A stretch of DNA of 64,000 nucleotides from Cubamyces lactineus (lineage: Eukaryota; Basidiomycota; Agaricomycetes; Polyporales; Polyporaceae), in assembly GCA_022376465.1 (NCBI GenBank), contig JACDTU010000022.1, forward strand, positions 310,001 through 374,000, given 5' to 3'. This document shows positions 31,793-43,240 of this stretch, one piece after another (the first letter of the stretch is position 1; each line of letters begins with the position of its first letter). Both the position numbers and the translations under genes were made by a program. The notes beneath the pieces are model-generated. The model had not been told where the DNA came from. It did not search any database and saw only the letters and a program-made list of their open reading frames with translations.

Positions 31793-34700
31793 TCAGTCGG
31801 AAAGCAGTTCCTTTGAGACAAGAATGCGGTTCGCGAGCGCGGAGAGGTTTGCGTCGGCGACGATGACCTCGGGCGCGATCTCGACGCCGAAGGCCTGCTC
31901 GATCGCGAGCGAGATGCGCTTCGCTTGGCGTTCCGACCAGAACCGGAAGTCGTCTGGGTCGCGTCCATCTTCGGTCTCTGCTGCCGCGCCTGGCTCGGGG
32001 GCATTGGAAGTCGCATCGTTCTTGCATGATTGCGGGATGAGCGATGGGTCCATGTCTAGGCAGAGAGGGACGATGTGCGTGAGCGACTTGCGCACAGACG
32101 TGAAATCCAGCTGGCTCGGCTTGTCGACTGTTGCATCCAAGCATCCTCCGCATCAGTATCTTGTCATGCACCACGAGCCGCGGAAACGCTCACCAATAAC
32201 CTCAAATGGTCCATCAAGGCTCATCACGTTGTACTTGCCATCATGGTGATACCGCACCTCGTACTTCCCGGTCCGCCAAGGAAGCGCGCCACTTTTGAAG
32301 ACAACCTCGCCCTCTTCGACATCCGGCGAGTTCGGGTCTTCCGTCTTTGGCTTGTGTAGGCTAAGCGGGATGTCGCCATCCCACTCGTCATCGTGCACCG
32401 GGACCCACATGCCGAGCGAGGATGTCTTCGTAACTAGGTTTGATTGGTTGGCACCAACCTAGCACGCAACTTGGAGTGAGCACATTGCTGCGATAGCGCG
32501 AAGAGTACGCAGACGACTTACGCGATAGATACCGATCCAGTCCTTGCGCGAGTGGTGTAGGGGCGCGCGCCACCGGACACGGATGGGTTCGCCGAGGTGG
32601 AAGCGGTACGAGCCGTCAGCGCCAGGCACGATGGAGATCTTGTACTTATTGGTGTCGTACGAGGAGAGATCATTCGCAACGCGCGAGATGACCAGTCGTT
32701 CTCTCGACTGCTGGAGCAAGACCTTCGTGTCCTGGACGACCTCGGATATCCTCGGGCGAGCTATCGCCGCGCGTCAGCTTCAAGTGCAATGAGCCGAGAG
32801 GAATGAGTATCCCTTACACTTGGCAAGGAACTCTTCGACAACTTCCGCAGTTTCCTCATAAACCTTGTCGAACGTGCCCTTGACTTCGCGCGCGACGCGC
32901 TTGATCTCGGGAGCGTGCCTACCAGCGTGAGACTCGAGCAAGCGAGCGTTCTTTTGCGCGACCTTCTTGATGACCTTGACGAAGCCGGCATCGCTGCGGA
33001 TCGAGTCACCGTAGAGCTTGCGCATGTGCGGGCTACAGTGCAGTCGCGATCAGTTCTCGCACTGAACAGACTAGGGAGGTGGCAACGTACTTTTCGACCT
33101 TGCTGAGGAACCACCACTGAGAGAGAAGACGAACGACAGCGAGGGCGAAAACAAGCTTGCTCCCGCTGATGAGAGCAAGACCGAAGAACGCAGCGCCGCT
33201 GATGACCTCGGGGTTGTTCAGGTATCGGTAGATACCAGTGTACTCCAGATGCGAAGGGAAGTCTTCGATGAAGAAGTCGCCAAAGAACCACCCTATGATC
33301 GACATCGTGAGCAAAGCGGAGGGTAATGGACAACGTTAGGGAGCCTACCAAACAGTCCCAGGACTTCGTAGGACTCGAGCGTAGACCAGACGTGAAGACC
33401 GATCATGATCTAGCCAGGCGAATGTTAACGTGCGGTTCACAAGAACAGACGAGGGTACTCACAACACCGAGAGTGTGGCGCAACAGCTCATTTCCAACCG
33501 TCCAGTGCTGAGGAACAGAGTAGGTCTTCCACGCCAGACAGATAGAAGATACTGTACAAGGCAGGTCAGCATACGCACACAATCTATGCTGGTAAATGCA
33601 TTGAACATACCATAAGTCATGCCCATACTCAAGTTGTAGATCACCTTCCAGTTCTGGAACGCCTCTTGGACAGCACCCTGGCCGCGGTCGTTCTGGGGGT
33701 AGTGGTAGTGCTTGAGGTAATGCCTGACCATGAACTTGCTTTGTGACTGCGCGCGCAGGAGAAGGCCAAGGCCGACAGTGTGGAAGAGGCACCACGCGAG
33801 CGCATGCCCGAAGTGTAGCATGAGCGCGCTAGAACGGGAGAGCGACGGCGCGAAGGCGAGTACGAGTGCGTATGTCATGAGGAGGACGAGCTGGAAGTCC
33901 GATGCGCTGTATGTGGATATGGGTCGATGCCGAGTCATCCTTGTAGGACTTGGAAACGTACCGCAGAAGATCGACATTGTGCAGGAAGACGGTGTCCTTA
34001 CGGAAGTAGCGATGGAACAGATCGTGCTGTGAGATAACCTGTATCCGCTTGGAAGCGCCCTTGGAGCTTTCCTCCCTTGAGGAAACATTGGACAAGCCAA
34101 GACCACTGTGACGCTTCGTCCTGCGGCTGGGAGAACGATCATTCTCCTGCTCGGTCTCCGTTTCGGTATAGAGTTCCTCAGACTCAGTAGCGGTTTCTCC
34201 TTCGGTGGCAGCTGGCGTAGGGGCATCAGCGGATGCGACCGACGAGACCGAAGACGTCCTGGCGTGCGTCTCCGACGCGCCCTCCAGCTTCCGCGAAGCC
34301 CTGGAAAGGAGAGGAGACCGTTGTGCGAGAGGCTTGCGCTGCCCGTATGTGCGCTCGATGTCTAGAGGCAAGAGATTTGTCAAGCTACGACTAAGGGGTG
34401 GCACGCAAATCAATCAAGCTTACGAGGGTTCTCGAAGAAGACAAGGAAACCAAACTGGGCTGCGTGTGCGGCAAGACTGACAAACAGGACAGCATAGCTT
34501 CCGATGATAAGCGATAACCCGTAGTACCCAGCGTAGCCTATGCGAACAGTTAATAATAGACTTTTGACGACGATCGACGCATATAGGACATACCGACGGA
34601 ATACATGGGGTGGGGCGCGAGCTCGAAAACGCCATCAAAGACAAGGGCACCGCGCTTGAAGAAGACATCGCCCCAGTACCAGCCGTAATCCTTGACGACA

Positions 34701-35631
34701 TTGTGCGCCTCGGTCTTGACCCAAAGGTTAAAGGCAATCAATGCAATTCCGCCGATCCACCTAAAAAGGGTCCGATGAGCCGAAGCCATGGGGCTGGACA
34801 GAGTTCACGCAGTACCTCATGACGTGCACGCCCGTGGACAGCCCTTCCGGAACACGGAAGCACGAGAATGCGAACATGCAATACGCGAGGAAGTCACTGC
34901 GAGCAATTCATTCAACACCATTCAGTCAGATGCAAACAGGATGAGTTGCACAAACTTGAGCAGGATGATGTCCACGAGCTGGCGGAAAAGCAGCCATGTG
35001 TTGTATTCCAGAGGCAATTCCTATTCATAGCTCATGAGTAAGCTTGCATATGGTCGTGTGACGCAATCTAGAGTACGAACGTCGAACGAATAATCCTTGC
35101 CCATCTTACCAGCCAGCTGTTTCTTGATCCACTGCCTGACCTCAGGTCTGCGCTTCTCGTCTAGCCAGCCCAGGCGCTGGACCTCCCTTACGATCCATTT
35201 CCTCTTGCTCTGCTTCGTCAAGACCCAGCCGAGGCCGAGATCGTACGCCGCTCGCCAGAACGCGAAGTAGAAGAGGAAGAAGATGCGGGATGCCGTACGG
35301 GAGAGCGTGAAGAACAGGACCAACTGCAACCCGAGCAGTGCGAGATTGAATAGGTCGATGTGTGATTTTGGGTAGCCGGGGTGGAACAGGGTCAGCACGT
35401 CGTGGGTGGTCGGAACCCTGAACACTGTCGCCGGAATGAAGTCACAGTCGGACTCGAGATTGATCATCACATACCTTCTCCGCTGGGAGTCTTCCCCCAC
35501 ACGACCTCGTCGCGCGCATGCGGCACGTCATTGCCACCATAAACGCTAGTCACTGTCTCGTCCGACGGAGTACGTTGTGGGAGGTGTTCCTTGCGTCGTT
35601 GCCTCAGCTGAGGATCTGCTGTCGTCGCCAT
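31793..35631 (-). CDS. CHO2: Phosphatidylethanolamine N-methyltransferase (first methylation step)
   Basis: Large multi-exon minus-strand gene. The start at 35631 reads [20 protein letters not shown] and soon [32 protein letters not shown], the conserved opening of Cho2/Pem1. Many hydrophobic exons follow ([27 protein letters not shown]-type helices, [20 protein letters not shown] with [20 protein letters not shown]). After the membrane part comes a soluble C-terminal region ([14 protein letters not shown] [28 protein letters not shown], and [20 protein letters not shown]). It ends [10 protein letters not shown]. The enzyme uses S-adenosylmethionine in the ER membrane to turn phosphatidylethanolamine into its monomethyl form on the way to phosphatidylcholine. 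Length of roughly 900 residues fits the family. A Ser/Thr/Glu-rich cytosolic insert lies near 34050-34350. Confidence 0.92.
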
Positions 35632-36265
35632 CGTCGTCGCCAGAAGGCCGAGAGGGATGGTACGTGGCGGTTAGGAGACAAGTCGTGGCAAGACGTAAAG
35701 CTGCGAGCACGCCTTCCTACGAAATGCTGGATCTTTCAGCGGGACACCTGGCATGTGTTTATACGTTCCCCAGATAAGTACTCGTCGCGTCAATTGTTCC
35801 AGCGCCCCCGCCCCGCGTTGGCACCGACGCGTATCATGCCTCCAACTAGAAATCCCGCCACTTTAATGTTTCACGCCGCTCAGGAACTTCAAATTCTGAT
35901 AAGGCGTTTGTCGAGACCCTGCTGCCCTCAAGTCCCTTGCAGTGCGCGTTGCGAATTTCGCGCCCGAATAATGCCAATCAGACCATGCTGCGGATTGTTG
36001 AGTAACAAGCTACATCGAGCACTACCAAGCACCGAGGTGAATGTAGTCTTATTCCCAGGCATAGCAATCTAAGATGGTGTATGATATATGAAGCTCAACC
36101 CGTAAAGACCGCGTCGCGTAGACGTGTACGCAAGGTATACCGATACAACACGATAGCAACCAGGTCATTTAGTGGAGAAAGTCTGTGTGAAGTTCACGGC
36201 GTGCCGCGGCGTGCAGGGATGATCACGGACGCTACACCTTATCAGATGTGTAGGCTAGATGCACC
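35632..36265. other. Intergenic: CHO2 promoter and GH16 3' region
   Basis: No gene is supported. Open frames on the plus strand are shadows without protein character. Confidence 0.4.
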
Positions 36266-37880
36266 TTACAACAACATCCAAGAGAACGCGGCGAGGGCAG
36301 TTGCGCCTACCATCGCGGCATATGCGGCGACGTGGGGTGCGGCGCCGTTGCCGGACGAACCGTCGCCTGAACCAGTCCCGTTGCTGCTCCCGTTGTCGTT
36401 GCTGCTGCTGCTGCCGGAGTCCGAAGAACCGGCCGAGGCGGTCGCGCTGGAGAGGACGGTGCTCGAGCCAGAGACGGAGGGAGTGAGGACGGTGCTGTTG
36501 ACGGTAAAGACCTTCACGGACGAGATCTCGAAGTACGCGTCCTGGTAGTTCGTGCCGTTGGTGTTGATGACGTTGTCGATATACTATACCGGCATACTAC
36601 ATCAGAGATCGTCCTTTGCGGTGTGAATGCGAAGGCTTACGCAGATATCGACAGTGCTGTTGCCGAGGGGACCGCCACAAGTGGACTGGTAGATGCTCGG
36701 CTCGCCAGCCCTGCCGGCGAATGTCATCGCTTGATACTTGTATCAGGCCAGAACCTACTTACCAGTCACCGCAAAGGGTAATGTCAATGACGAGCTGTTG
36801 AGCATCGAAGGAACTGGCAACGTTGCAAGACGAGGAAGGCCATGCGGCAGAAGGAGTGCCCCAAGACGTAGGATCAATAGTGTCCTTCGCGTTCGTGACA
36901 CCATCCGGGACGTTGTTACGCTGAAGGTATTCTGTGAGTAATGCAACGCTTATACCACGCCGCGATGGGCACTTACGCTCCAGAACCAAATGCTAACCGG
37001 AATATCCTAAGGTCAGCAAATCGCTAATATATGCGTGAATCAGAGACATTCCGACTCACAAGACACCGCTCTCATCGAACTGTGTCGCCCAGACACCTCC
37101 GCCGGCCGACGCAAAGTCAGAGCCGAAGCTGTTGGGCTGTGTCTCCGCAACAGCACAACCGGTCGCAGAGTCGACACCCGCAGAGCAGTCCGAGCCAATC
37201 GTCTTGCCGAGCTGCTGGACGTCGGGGGCCTGCGTGCAGCCTGCAGGGGTATGCAGCGCCATCTGGTTGTTGCCCATCAGGTTGACGCTCTCGACAATGT
37301 CAATCTCGCCGCCGGCAGGCCAGTTGGGGCCCTTGGTCCAGAACCCAGGCCATACCTAACAGAAGGAAGTCAGGGCAACTCTGGAGGGATGGTATGTGCG
37401 AGGGAGGCTATAGGCTTACGGAGCAGCCGAACGGAATGTGGGTAGCATCAAGGACGAATACGGATCCGACAGGGAAGTAGTCGGTGGTCTCTATGCGGAC
37501 CTGCGGACTCTGTGAGGCTTTCTACATTGAAGTGCACGAATACCGAGACGTACCGAGTTCCGCTTCTGCTCCCAGGGAACAAACGAGAAATCGTCAACCC
37601 GGATGATGGCATGACCTGCGTCATTCACGTAGGCCAACTTCTGCGACGTCGCGGAGGACTCGTTCAAATAGTTGACGTGTCCTAGGACGTGATCGTCAAG
37701 CTAGAAACGCGTCGAGGTTACCAAGACGCGCGCACCATGGGTCGTAGAGTCATAAGTGCCGTTGCCGAAGTCCCAGCCGTCAAAGAAGGAGGAGCCAGAG
37801 TACTCTTTGGCAAAGTTGTACGCCGCGAGGGCAGAGGGGGCGGAAAAAAGAGCGTATGCTAAAGGAATGGCGAGGTGCAT
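36266..37880 (-). CDS. GH16 endo-1,3(4)-beta-glucanase-like, GPI-anchored
   Basis: Minus strand, start at 37880 with signal peptide MHLAIPLAYALFSAPSALAA. The mature start YNFAKEYSGSSFFDGWDFGN is typical of fungal GH16 laminarinase-like enzymes. Later exons give VNYLNESSATSQKLAYVNDA, FPVGSVFVLDATHIPFGCSV and WPGFWTKGPNWPAGGEIDIV with ESVN. The last contains the GH16 catalytic signature E-I-D-I-V-E (nucleophile and acid/base Glu). WATQFDESG, PSSSCNVASSFDAQQLVIDI and LCGDWAG follow. The C-terminus is a Ser/Gly/Asn-rich linker (about 36290-36440) and a hydrophobic tail (MVGATALAAFSWMLL), indicating a GPI signal. Expected role is hydrolysis or remodelling of beta-glucan at the fungus's own wall. 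Up to about 480 residues. Confidence 0.9.
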
Positions 37881-40391
37881 TTTAGACTTGCGCGTTAGAT
37901 GGAGGGGAAGAAACAAGAGGATGTTGGCCAGGCCCGCTGTGCCTGCGGCATAAATGCAAGGATTACCAAAACGAGCTGGGCAACAAATGATTGCTGCGAT
38001 CTGGATCTTGTCGCGTAACAGCGCATGCGATGCTCCGTAATTTCCGTTCCTGGCGGCCACGCTAGCGCTATCCTTTCTCCTTTTCCCTTCAACGATCTGT
38101 CGGAGACTCCGAATGCTACACACAGTACATCGAACTTCGTGGATATTCTGCAGCATGGTTGCGAGCGCATAGACAATGCACTCCCGTTTCTCAAGCTGTG
38201 TCAACGGATAAATCAGTAAAGAATAGCCGAACGCCGAGTTCGGCGATTTGGCCGACGTGGGGACAATCAGTGCAAGCCAGCTCGCGTTCGCCAGACCTCG
38301 GGCCCATTCCCAGTCAACACGGCCAGTTGTACTTATACATCGTGACATTGCATTGCCTGTGGGCAACGCAAGCATGATCAGATAGGCGCAATGCATTGGA
38401 CGTTTCTTAGGAGACGGTCACTGCAAGATTGTCGAGCTAGCTGCTATTGGGGTTAACGTTGAGTAAGTATCTGTTTGCCCTCTTCAATGTTCAAATCTCT
38501 ACTGATCATTAACATGACGTATAGGCAAGACAGGTTCATGTCGGGATCCCATTAGTCCTTGAATGCCGCTTTCAGCGATTATCTCTTACCGGTCGCTGAT
38601 CAAGGTAATCGGTGAACCCTCACCTTAGACCATACATCAAGAAGCGTGACTCTTCGAGAACGCGATCGCGATGCCTATGAACGAACAAGAAAGCTACAAG
38701 CTTCCACAGGTCTCAAATGCCCCGCTGATATAGCTGTACCTCCGGCAAGACGACGTCGGTCCGATTCGGAGGTACCTTGAGCATACGCATCACCGAAATT
38801 GCCATCTTATGCGAAGACGCGTAGCTTGACAGGCCCGAAGTTTGATTCAACCTTGGTGGGCTTGAGGATCGGGTGTGTGAGCGGACCTACTACTGACATG
38901 GCCATGAGTTGGTCTCACGCATCCAGGATGCTTCTATCTCTCACTTTCTATCGATTTATCACGATGGGCATACTCCTGTAAGTCCCCGTCTGCACCGCCC
39001 CGTGCGATACACTGGATCGTGAACTCACCGTTTTCACACTAAAAATTCTACCGTAGATGTTGCAGTGCGGTGCCGCCAGACTTGCCGCTACCATGAGGCA
39101 ATTATCCCGGCCCTGGTTGGGCGTGCGCAGCCCGCGTTCTCATAACCTGGGTCCTCCATATGGGACGCCTGTGGAGAAGATCAACAGAGTGGGTACGTGT
39201 GCCTCACTGGATCGGAATCATTAGTGCGCAAGCAGGGCTATACTACGGGGGGTCCAGTTGTCTTAGCACGCTGCCGGTGAGATGGATGCATGTTCTACCA
39301 AAGGACGCTATATGCTAACGCTGCTCAAATGCTTTAGCTATGTCTATGTCACCGCTCTATCACCGCATTACCTCTAGACAGACGCGTGCCGCACCATCTG
39401 ATACGGGCTACTCTATTGCGGTCCCTAGATGGGCACTCTAGCGCCACCTGGAGCTCGCAATCGAAGCCCATTTCTACGCTTGCCGAAGTAGCCAACGTGA
39501 AGACCTACTGCCTGCATCAATCAGCAGCTGTCCGTCGGACCATTCCAAATGCCAATCCATGCAATGAAGCTTCCGTACTCGTCGCATCCCACCTTCGTTT
39601 CGTTCCATTTCGTTTCGTGGCTCTATGAGGTCGAGGCAGACGTACTGATCTGATAACTGTTCATGATTTGTAAGTATCTCAACCAATATCAGTTATGACT
39701 CGTCCACTTAAGACTCTCCTCATCTTCCAGGCCTATAGCACGCAACTGCGCAAGGTCGGCTACCGGTCATAGATACTAAGTGACGGCGAAGCCCTGCAGG
39801 CTGAATGTATGTTGCAAAAATAGGCCAGACCTCCCGGTAAATGTACCGACGGACGGCTCCGAAGTGTCGCGACCTCGAACTCGATGTGCGCTGACAAGCT
39901 CCTGAACGACGGCAGCCGACATGCACGTACTAAGTGGTTATATATGGTTTTCGTCTCAGGGTTCATAGGTACCGGTTGGGCCACTATCTGATTAGATGAG
40001 GCAGGCCTTTCTCTTGTCGTGTCAATCAAGTTGTCCTCAAGGCACACGAAGCGCTACGGAGCGCACAACTCCGCCGAAGTCGTATACGCTTCGTTCCACC
40101 ACGCTTCTGCGGTTAGCTATAAAAGGATACTGAGCAAACACGAATTTCCCGTCCCCCTCCTTCGGCGTGCCGTGCAACCCTGTACGACTCTCACGTTTGC
40201 TCCTCCACACGAGAGCACTCTTGGCGGCACTCCCAGGGACTGTGTCATACCACACGAAGACGGTCCTAACATAGAAGGATCATCACACCCATTATCTGAT
40301 AAGATGGGCTCGAGCAGGTGAGGGTCCTTTGCTGAACCGTGCCCCCTCCCAGTCGCCCCTTCAGCCTGAAGCCCAACCGCACATCTCGAGC
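37881..40391. other. Long gene-poor stretch, no firm gene
   Basis: About 2.5 kb. One short plus-strand frame starting with ATG near 39058 reads MLQCGAARLAATMRQLSRPW and ends at a possible splice donor. It has a mitochondrial-presequence look, but no continuation was found. The right end is the MFS promoter. Confidence 0.35.
40118..40127 (+). promoter_or_regulatory. TATA box of the MFS transporter gene
   Basis: The sequence ctataaaagg is a near-consensus TATA element about 270 bp before the chosen ATG at 40392. The long distance suggests a leader of about 240 nt, possibly containing an intron (a gtgagg donor near 40321) and an upstream ATG at about 40302. Confidence 0.6.
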
Positions 40392-42743
40392 ATGACTGTT
40401 CAACGACAAAGTAGCGTCGAGAAGCCTGTGGTCGATGAGAAGGAGCAGTCCTCCGTCGACATCAAGGACACCGGCTCCGCGCAAGGCGAGCTGCAGTCGC
40501 CGGCGCTATCCTACAAGCCGGGCTCCCCGTCGAAGCCGAAGCTGCCCTACTCCTGGCAGCTGGTAATGATAGTGTTGACTTGCTTGTGCACATGTACGTC
40601 CCTGTTCTATTACTGTTAGGTTTGCGTAGCTGACGTCCGGCTATCTGATAGTCGGGAACCACTGGTCAAACGTGAGTAGTACTTCTCTGGGGGTATTAAA
40701 GACGGTCATGGCTGAGCGGACAACTCTCATAGGGCCTGATTGTGTGCGTGGATACCCTCCCTCCGGGTGTCGTGTGACGGCGTCTAATAAGCATACAGAG
40801 CGTTGAAGACGACTATCATTAAAGAGACGCACATCAACAACTCGCAATTCGCTACACTGGTATGTCGTGCATGCATCCTTGTAGGTACTCATAGACTAAC
40901 ACCCAACCCCCATATAGGTGGCTGTCACCAACCTCGTGAGTTGCACATCATGCTTCTCCTTATAGCTTCTCATTGGCCAGAGACTAGGTCAACACCTTCC
41001 TATGCATCGGTCTCGGCTTCTACATCGACAAATTTGGCGGCGCTTTGATGTCGGTCATCCTCGCGGGCTTCCACCTGTCCGGCGCGATCGTCATGTCGGG
41101 CGGCGCGACCAACAACCTGAACAGCTACCCGCTCCTCATCGTGGGCAAGGTCCTCGCCGCCATTGGGGACGGTTCGCTCGATAACGCTCAGCACCGGATC
41201 TTCTCGACGTACTTCGCGCCCGGGAGAGGCTTTGCGTTCTCCATCGGTATGCATACATCTGCTTCAGCCAACGTCCCCGTGCTCCAGTATGCTTAACCAT
41301 CCGTTATCATCGTTCCGCAGGTGCTATCTGGTGCGTCGCCAACCTCGCCCAGTTCACCGGCCAGTCTACGGCGAACGTTATCGCGACCAATCTCGGAACG
41401 TACGCATGGGCCCTCTGGATAAGTTCTTTCATCGCCGGGTTCTCGTTCGCCTGCGCCATCACCGTCTTCTTCCTCGATCGTTACCTCCGCGCGCGGTACA
41501 ACGTCACCGACCAAACGAGCGGTCGCAGGCACACCGGCGCTGTAAAGCAGGGAGCATTCAACATCAGGGCGATCAAGCACCTGCCGATGACGTTCTGGCT
41601 CGTTGTCGCCTTTGCGGTGTTCGAGAACGCAGGAGTGCAGTCCTTTGTGTCCATCTCGACGTAAGTGCTGCACCCGTCTTAGTCGCGGAACATGTCGATG
41701 GTACTAAATATCTCGCTCGCAGGCAATTCGCTCAGCAGCGATTGAAGAAAGGCGCCGTCATCGGCGGCTGGGTGTCTAGCTTCTATCTACTCCTCCCTGC
41801 CGGCTTGACACCCTTCCTTGGCATCTACGTGGATGTCTTTGGGAACCGTATCGGCTTCTGTACGTTTTGTCATTTTCAACGTTCGCGCACACGAGTATTG
41901 ACGACGTTTGTATGTAGTGTTCTTGTCTGGTCTGACATTCCTTATCTCCATGTTGCTACTCAAGTTCTCTCACTCCGTTCCGACCTTTGGTAAGTCGGGC
42001 TCTTCGCTTCCATGTCATTGAGTACTTACCGAACACTTCAACAGTCGCTGCTTACGTGTTCTACGCCTTATCTCAGGCGGTCACTCCGGCACCCCAAGTA
42101 GAGATCGTCCGCAACATCATCCCTGACCCTCAATACTTCGCTACAGGGTGAGTGCATGCGTCAAGGTGTGAATTCTTTACTAGGAACTAACTGTTACATA
42201 CCTAGTTTCGCCATCAAGAGTACGTTTCGCCTCCGATTGTCACTCGTATATATACTAATCGTGTGCGCAGAGTCTGTTGTGCAGGCCTCCATCGTCATCA
42301 TCACCACTGCCGCAGGAAAGCTGCAAGACCTCTCGCCGACCGACTCGCTTGATCCAGCGGTCACGCTCTGGCTTGTCTACGCTTTCGTCTCGGTGGCCAT
42401 CTCAGGCTTCATGCTCATCATGTCCTACGCTGCCCCGAATGTCCTCCCAGCTGCACGTCTTTCACAGGTCTCTCCGCGGGAGCTACCGGACGAGGTGGAG
42501 AAGCTGGCTCGCAAGCAGGGCATCGTCGTGCGCAAACCCGCTCCCGAGGAGGAGGACGACGGCGTGACGGAGCTGAAGCTCAAGGAGAAGATGCTCAAGT
42601 CTCCCATACATCAGAGCGGTATTTTGAGCTGGGGATACTTGTTGATCGGTCTCGCCGTCATCTTCATTGGCTGGATCATGTTCGGTATGGGTGTCAATTG
42701 GGGTGTACACGGCAGCGTTGTAGCGGGCACGGTTGGAGAATGA
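40392..42743 (+). CDS. Major facilitator superfamily transporter
   Basis: Many exons, some tiny (FGNHWSN and GLI), spanning 40392-42743. The N-terminus MTVQRQSSVEKPVVDEKEQS is hydrophilic; SWQLVMIVLTCLCT begins helix 1. Then come LKTTIIKETHINNSQFATLV, NTFLCIGLGFYIDKFGGALM (a variant of the MFS loop 2-3 motif), a helix pair with GKVLAAIGDGSLDNAQHRIF, and later helices AITVFFLDRYLRARYNV, LPMTFWLVVAFAVFENAG, AVIGGWVSSFYLLLPAGLTP and FLGIYVDVFGNRIGF. It ends GWIMFGMGVNWGVHGSVVAG. About 12 helices are expected. The order and motifs recall the MFSD1-like group of vacuolar/lysosomal transporters; substrate unknown. Start chosen at the first ATG that gives a normal N-terminus. Confidence 0.83.
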
Positions 42744-43240
42744 GAAGGTACCGTCCTCTTCTTCCATGTATGTTGATGTACACAGTAGCACCGTATGTTT
42801 GTTTCTTGCTCATATCAAGTCTTGGAGCATCTTGGCCATGAAACGGTTGCTGGCAGTATTACTATTGGTACGGCCTGACCTGGCCTGACGCTTGACTGAC
42901 CTGGGCGCTTGCCAAACCTCATTATCTGCAGCCCTGTTCCAAGGTTAGGGTTTACGTACCCTTCCTCGAGTCCAACCTAGACTCCAGAACTTGTCTTCCT
43001 GAATCCTGGAGCACATATTCTTTCTTTCCCTCATCTCTCCCTCCCCGCTTGAACTGTCTTGAACTGTGCTGTGCCTTGTTCGAGGTCACGCAAGCGTCTC
43101 GGAAGGCAGCGGGCGCGGCGAAATTGAGCATCAGTTGGGACACGTGTCAAAACCACCACGTAGCGCGTCGAGGTGACGTGTAACTCATAAATACTGCAAA
43201 GTCTCAGCGGCGCTTGCACGCACATTCGCCTGCCGCCACC
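42744..43240. other. Intergenic: promoter of LHS1
   Basis: No gene seen. The tail end runs into the strong start context gccgccaccATGa at 43241. A tataaata-like patch lies near 43185 (ctcataaatactg). Confidence 0.45.
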